Positions 57,848 to 61,346 of a DNA stretch of 61,346 nt are shown in pieces. Numbering within the stretch: position 1 is the stretch's first letter; the number at the start of each line of letters is the position of its first letter. The notes under the pieces were generated by a model. That model had not been told where the DNA came from and ran no database searches. It saw nothing but the letters and a program-made list of their open reading frames with translations. Source of the DNA: CAYNEO01 sp964396245. GTDB lineage: Bacteria > Zixibacteria > MSB-5A5 > GN15 > FEB-12. Position numbers and translations under genes: made by a program. The DNA lies in the NCBI GenBank assembly GCA_964396245.1, contig CAYNEO010000018.1, positions 1-61,346 on the forward strand, written 5' to 3'.

Positions 57848-59989
57848 ATGCAAACAAAATTTCTGACCGGCTCAATGCTGATTGTCCTGCTTCTTGTGGC
57901 CGTCTCGACCGCCGGCGCGATGGCGCCAACCGAAGCCACCGAAGTCACTTTTGACAGCTATGATATACATTTGACTTTCGATGTTGCGCCGCATCTCGTC
58001 ACCACCAGAGTGACGGGGACAATGCAGGTTGACAGCGGGTGGAATCTGTTTCTGCTGAGCAACGGCGCCCTTGTCGACAGTTTCGCCCTGCGAGATGTCC
58101 CGACCGGTATTCTGATTATCCCTGATATGGATTCGACCAAATTGCCCGAGGGTGTGTCTCTTCCGGCCCTGGAGGTCGACAGTATCAAACCCCCGACAAT
58201 CGCCCTGTTTTCATACGACAGGACAGAACCGGTCCAGTTCAGTATGATTTTCCGGGCGGTGTATTTCGGGGATGTCAGCGATATCCGGTTCTCCAACGAA
58301 CAGGTCGGGCGCGAGGTCACCGGAACCGTCTCGGAAAAGGGCGCCTATCTGAGCCCGTCCTCTTACTATTATCCGCAGGGAAAAGACGGGCTGTTTGCTT
58401 TCGTGGTGACGGCGGATATCCCGGTTGCGTGGGAGTCAATCGCCGACGGCGACCGGCTTGCATCAACTGTGGTCGGTGACCGCAAGGTGCAGAAGTATCA
58501 GAATCCGTATCGCGCCGACGGCTGCATGTTCATGGCGGCGCCGTATGTGATTGATTCAGTGAAGACCGGCGAGACCGATGTGTACTGCTATTTCTTTCCG
58601 GAGGATACGGTCCTGTTCGAAAATTACCTGACACCTGCCGCCGACTATATCGAGATGTATGATACGTTGATCGGCCCCTATGCCTTCCAGCGGTTTACCG
58701 TTGTCGAGAATTTTTTCCCGACCGGTTACGGCATGCCGGCATGGACCCTTCTCGGTCAGCAGGTCATCCACCTGCCGTTTATCGTGTCCACCTCGCTGGG
58801 CCACGAGGTGCTCCATAACTGGTGGGGCAACAGCGTCTTTGTCGATTACAAGCGCGGTAACTGGTGTGAGGGTGCGACCGTGTACGGCGCCGACTACCGC
58901 TACAAGCTGCTTCAATCACCCGAAGCCGCTCGGGACTACCGAAAAGATATCCTCAAGCAGTATGTGTCGTATGTCAACGAGCAGAATGATTTCCCGGTCC
59001 GCGAGTTTGCGGAACGCACCAGTCCCGAAACCCGGACAATCGGCTACAACAAGGTAATGATGATTTACCACATGATAGAAGAGCAGATCGGAACCAAGCC
59101 GTTTTTCGATGCCTGGAAACAGGTCTATTCCGATTATATCGGCGTCAAGATTTCATGGGAGGAGTGGATCGAGGCGTTCGAGAACACCAGCGGAGCGTCG
59201 CTTGCTTATATCATCCCGGAATGGATTGATCGTCCGGGCGCACCGGTGCTGGCGGTCGATTTCCCTGATAGCGCCGTGCAGGAAGAAAGTCATTCACTGA
59301 CGGTCAACTTTACTCTTGCCGACCGCAGCGGTCAGAACTATGAGCTTCTGATTCCTGTTCGATTTTCCGGAAGTGAAAGGCCGATCGATACGTCGGTGTG
59401 GCTGGAGCAGGAGGAACAGACATACACCATAGACGTTCCGCGAGATGTCACGACAATCGAGGTCGATCCCGATTACGATCTCTTCCGGCGGCTTTACCCT
59501 GAAGAAGTGGAACCGATTATCTCGGCTTTTCTCGGCAATCCCAGGAAGCGGTTCGTCAACTATGTTGATGAGTCAATAATTGACCCGTTCAAAACGTTTG
59601 GGAGCAATCTGACTGAAGGCGAGGCGGAAGTTGAGGTCCCGGATATCTTTCAGGAGGATGACCGCACTTACGCGCCGGTACTCCTGAATCCGCCCGAACT
59701 TCCGGAGTCGCTGTCTGAAATGGCGGGGCAGGTCGACGATTCGGTGATCATCAACGGGACCATATATCCCAGGGCCGGACACACGTTCGTGCTCGCCGGC
59801 GAAAACTGGAACGGCTTCGAAAACTTCCTCGTGATCATGACCGATGATTTCGCCTCCCTGCCGCGGCTGGGACAGCTAGTGCCGCATTACGGCAAATACT
59901 CCTATCTCGTCTTCGAGGGGACGAGAAATGTCGGCAAGGGACAGTGGACCGTGACTGCCTCGCCGCTCAAAAAAGAACTGCCGCTCTGA
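57848..59989 (+). CDS. Secreted M1-like zinc metallopeptidase
   Basis: A 713-residue exported protein: signal peptide (about 1-25), a beta-rich N-terminal domain (about 30-235) and a thermolysin-like catalytic domain. The zinc site His319-Glu320-x-x-His323 lies in HEVLHNWWGNS, with Glu341 in GNWCEGATVY as the likely third ligand; that is one residue closer than the usual HEXXH-x18-E of M1 enzymes. The exopeptidase loop GAMEN is replaced by G-Y-G-M-P. C-terminal parts (about 475-713) are beta-rich and may be a processive or binding domain. The frame opens earlier at 57629, but the ATG at 57848 begins the signal peptide. Confidence 0.86.
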   Translation: MQTKFLTGSMLIVLLLVAVSTAGAMAPTEATEVTFDSYDIHLTFDVAPHLVTTRVTGTMQVDSGWNLFLLSNGALVDSFALRDVPTGILIIPDMDSTKLPEGVSLPALEVDSIKPPTIALFSYDRTEPVQFSMIFRAVYFGDVSDIRFSNEQVGREVTGTVSEKGAYLSPSSYYYPQGKDGLFAFVVTADIPVAWESIADGDRLASTVVGDRKVQKYQNPYRADGCMFMAAPYVIDSVKTGETDVYCYFFPEDTVLFENYLTPAADYIEMYDTLIGPYAFQRFTVVENFFPTGYGMPAWTLLGQQVIHLPFIVSTSLGHEVLHNWWGNSVFVDYKRGNWCEGATVYGADYRYKLLQSPEAARDYRKDILKQYVSYVNEQNDFPVREFAERTSPETRTIGYNKVMMIYHMIEEQIGTKPFFDAWKQVYSDYIGVKISWEEWIEAFENTSGASLAYIIPEWIDRPGAPVLAVDFPDSAVQEESHSLTVNFTLADRSGQNYELLIPVRFSGSERPIDTSVWLEQEEQTYTIDVPRDVTTIEVDPDYDLFRRLYPEEVEPIISAFLGNPRKRFVNYVDESIIDPFKTFGSNLTEGEAEVEVPDIFQEDDRTYAPVLLNPPELPESLSEMAGQVDDSVIINGTIYPRAGHTFVLAGENWNGFENFLVIMTDDFASLPRLGQLVPHYGKYSYLVFEGTRNVGKGQWTVTASPLKKELPL

Positions 59990-59998
59990 AGCGGCAGT
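59966..59998 (-). terminator. Hairpin at the end of the M1-like gene
   Basis: ACTGCCGCT (59977-59985) and AGCGGCAGT (59990-59998) form a 9-bp stem with a 4-base loop covering the stop codon of the peptidase. Only the minus strand has a T tract after it (TTCTTTTTT), so it would act on transcription from the right-hand gene as a second terminator. Confidence 0.6.
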
Positions 59999-60018
59999 CT
60001 ACGAGGTTAACGAACGAG

Positions 60019-60052
60019 AAAGGGACAGGCCGATGATGCCTGTCCCTTTTTT
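60019..60052 (+). terminator. Terminator between the M1-like and TSP3 genes
   Basis: AAAGGGACAGGC (60019-60030) and GCCTGTCCCTTT (60038-60049) form a perfect 12-bp stem with a 7-base loop followed by T on the plus strand. It sits just past both convergent stops and probably works in both directions. Confidence 0.88.
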
Positions 60053-60066
60053 CAGGGGAGCCAAAT

Positions 60067-61346
60067 TTACTTGAGAAGCATCATTTTCTTAGTCAGCACG
60101 TTATCGCCGGCGATGAGCCGGTAGAAATAGACGCCGCTGGCAGCCTGGCCGCCGTTGCGGTCGGTTCCGTCCCACACCGCTGAATACGTACCGGCCGGCT
60201 GAGTGGCGTCGACCAGGACCTTCACCGGCTGTCCGAGAAGGTTGTACACCACGAGCTGGATCTTAGTCCTCTCGGCCAGTGCGTACTCAATCGTGGTAGT
60301 CGGGTTGAACGGATTCGGGTAGTTCTGGCTCAGCCGGTATCCGGATGGCAGCGAAATTGTACCGTCGTCGCTCACATCGGTCGGCGTGAGATACTCGATG
60401 ACCGGCGTCTCCGGGTCAATCCAGCCGTCGGGAACCGGCTCGCCGTCAGTGATCAAACGGGCGATCTCTCCGGCCCGCTCGTCATTCGACGGATCGTTGT
60501 CAGTCAAGAGGATATCACAGTACGTGACAGCCTGGAACACATCGACCGTACCCGAGGTCGATGAACCCGGCTGATCCTTCGCGGGCAACCCGGTCGGAGG
60601 TGATCCACTGATAGTATAGTGGTTCACGACGCGTCCCGACGCAAGGTTCAGCAACAATACCGCGAAGTGAGCCCGGGCCTTCCGGCCGAACCACGGTCCG
60701 CCTCTGAACGTAAGAACACCTTCGAGATCTTTCAGACGCTGATCGCAGTCGGCGTCGGGATTGACATAGAAGCCCAGAATCGGATGCCGGGTGTTCGCGT
60801 TGAAATACAGCCTGATGCGCTCCAGATATCCGCACATTTCCTCGATAGTCTCCTGCGCATTGCCCTTGCCGTAGAGGAATGCCCGGACCTGGTGCAGCCA
60901 ATATCCACGACTCCGCCACCAGCCATTCGAGTTGGATCGCTCGAGATAGAAATTGACATCCTCGATATCACTAAGAACAAGTAACTCCTGCTGCTCGGGA
61001 TCGGCCGTATACCCCAGCGGAGGCCAGACGCTGATTTGATACTTGCCGTGCTTCAACTGGCCGAAATGATACCAGCCTGAGTGATCGCTGGAAGTCGTGG
61101 CAAGCACGTTGCCGTCGGTGTCGCGCAGATCAAGCACGACGTCTGCCATTGATTTATTGCTCGCATAGGTGTATCCGGAGACAGAACCGACTTCGTTAGT
61201 TCCGGTACAGACGTCGCCGATGCCGTCGTTATCACTGTCGAGCTGGTCGGGGTTGGCGACACCCGGACAGTTATCACACAAATCGCCTACACCGTCGCCA
61301 TCTGAGTCGGCCTGATCGGCATTGGCGGTTTGAGCACAGTTATCGC
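60067..61346 (-). CDS. TSP3-repeat protein with T9SS-type sorting domain, truncated at the right edge
   Basis: The frame is open to the window edge, so the N-terminus is missing. The visible part starts with thrombospondin type 3 calcium-binding repeats (D-N-C-x6-D-Q-x-D-S-D-G-D-G-V-G-D, twice). A carboxypeptidase-regulatory/SdrD-like beta domain follows (GYTYASNKSMADVVLDLRDT to KYQISVWPPLGYT), then a central Cys/Trp-containing region of unknown type. The C-terminal sorting domain (LSQNYPNPFNPTTTIEYAL onward to the MMLLK end) is the same type as in the two subtilases. Expected to be surface-exposed or secreted. No enzymatic domain is visible in this part. Confidence 0.88.
   Translation of the reverse strand, partial: DNCAQTANADQADSDGDGVGDLCDNCPGVANPDQLDSDNDGIGDVCTGTNEVGSVSGYTYASNKSMADVVLDLRDTDGNVLATTSSDHSGWYHFGQLKHGKYQISVWPPLGYTADPEQQELLVLSDIEDVNFYLERSNSNGWWRSRGYWLHQVRAFLYGKGNAQETIEEMCGYLERIRLYFNANTRHPILGFYVNPDADCDQRLKDLEGVLTFRGGPWFGRKARAHFAVLLLNLASGRVVNHYTISGSPPTGLPAKDQPGSSTSGTVDVFQAVTYCDILLTDNDPSNDERAGEIARLITDGEPVPDGWIDPETPVIEYLTPTDVSDDGTISLPSGYRLSQNYPNPFNPTTTIEYALAERTKIQLVVYNLLGQPVKVLVDATQPAGTYSAVWDGTDRNGGQAASGVYFYRLIAGDNVLTKKMMLLK

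Noticed and set aside
1..61346. tRNA, rRNA, insertion sequence, integrase or phage genes that would mark a genomic island
   Set aside because: None was recognised on either strand; apart from the scaffold gap, the window looks like ordinary chromosomal DNA.

Overview
The window looks like a contig from an uncultured member of the FCB group, close in style to candidate phyla such as Zixibacteria. Three secreted proteins end in the long C-terminal sorting domain that starts QNYPNPFNPTT and ends in a K-M-I/M-L-L-K tail, as in type IX-secreted proteins. Other FCB-like features are PKD-rich subtilases, thrombospondin type 3 repeats, OmpA-type envelope proteins and a moderately high GC content. A run of 100 N (38568-38667) marks a scaffold join, so this is probably a metagenome assembly. 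The phylum assignment is inference. No rRNA, tRNA, CRISPR array, insertion sequence or phage gene was recognised.

Left part (1-12965): a hemerythrin/PAS redox-sensor-like protein cut by the left edge and a DUF1858/DUF2249 partner; hemC; a Mn-type superoxide dismutase; the three-gene proton-translocating transhydrogenase operon pntAA-pntAB-pntB; hemL; a large sorted subtilase; and a zinc alcohol dehydrogenase. Near-consensus divergent promoters lie between pnt and hemL.

Middle (13185-38406): a tiny secreted Cys-rich peptide, an OmpA protein, a second sorted subtilase, a CocE/NonD hydrolase, a LemA/DUF2207 pair, a four-gene biotin-dependent Na+-pumping decarboxylase operon (carboxyltransferase, gamma, biotin carrier, beta), a TPR lipoprotein, a penicillin-acylase-family hydrolase, two NapH-like membrane polyferredoxins, a DUF4342 protein, a MarR regulator, a transglutaminase-like secreted protein and a CDF metal exporter.

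Right part (38688-47559): the most interesting region, a tightly packed, mostly overlapping set of nine genes on one strand. In order it reads TetR regulator, S-adenosylmethionine-decarboxylase-like pyruvoyl protein, FemAB/CelD-like acyltransferase, ATP-grasp ligase, fold-III PLP decarboxylase, stand-alone RLAN domain, RimK-like ATP-grasp ligase, GNAT fused to a C39-like cysteine peptidase, and MFS exporter. I infer that it makes and exports a small peptidyl-amine metabolite. The RLAN/RimK plus GNAT-C39 core is a recurrent association of unknown function, but the expanded set is not one I recognise.

Right end (47574-61346): a YihY/BrkB membrane protein, an OmpA lipoprotein, an aromatic amino acid decarboxylase-type enzyme, two outer-membrane barrel proteins, a GabT-type aminotransferase, a [2Fe-2S] ferredoxin-methyltransferase fusion, a small membrane protein, a THEP1-type NTPase, an M1-like metallopeptidase, and a TSP3-repeat sorted protein cut by the right edge.
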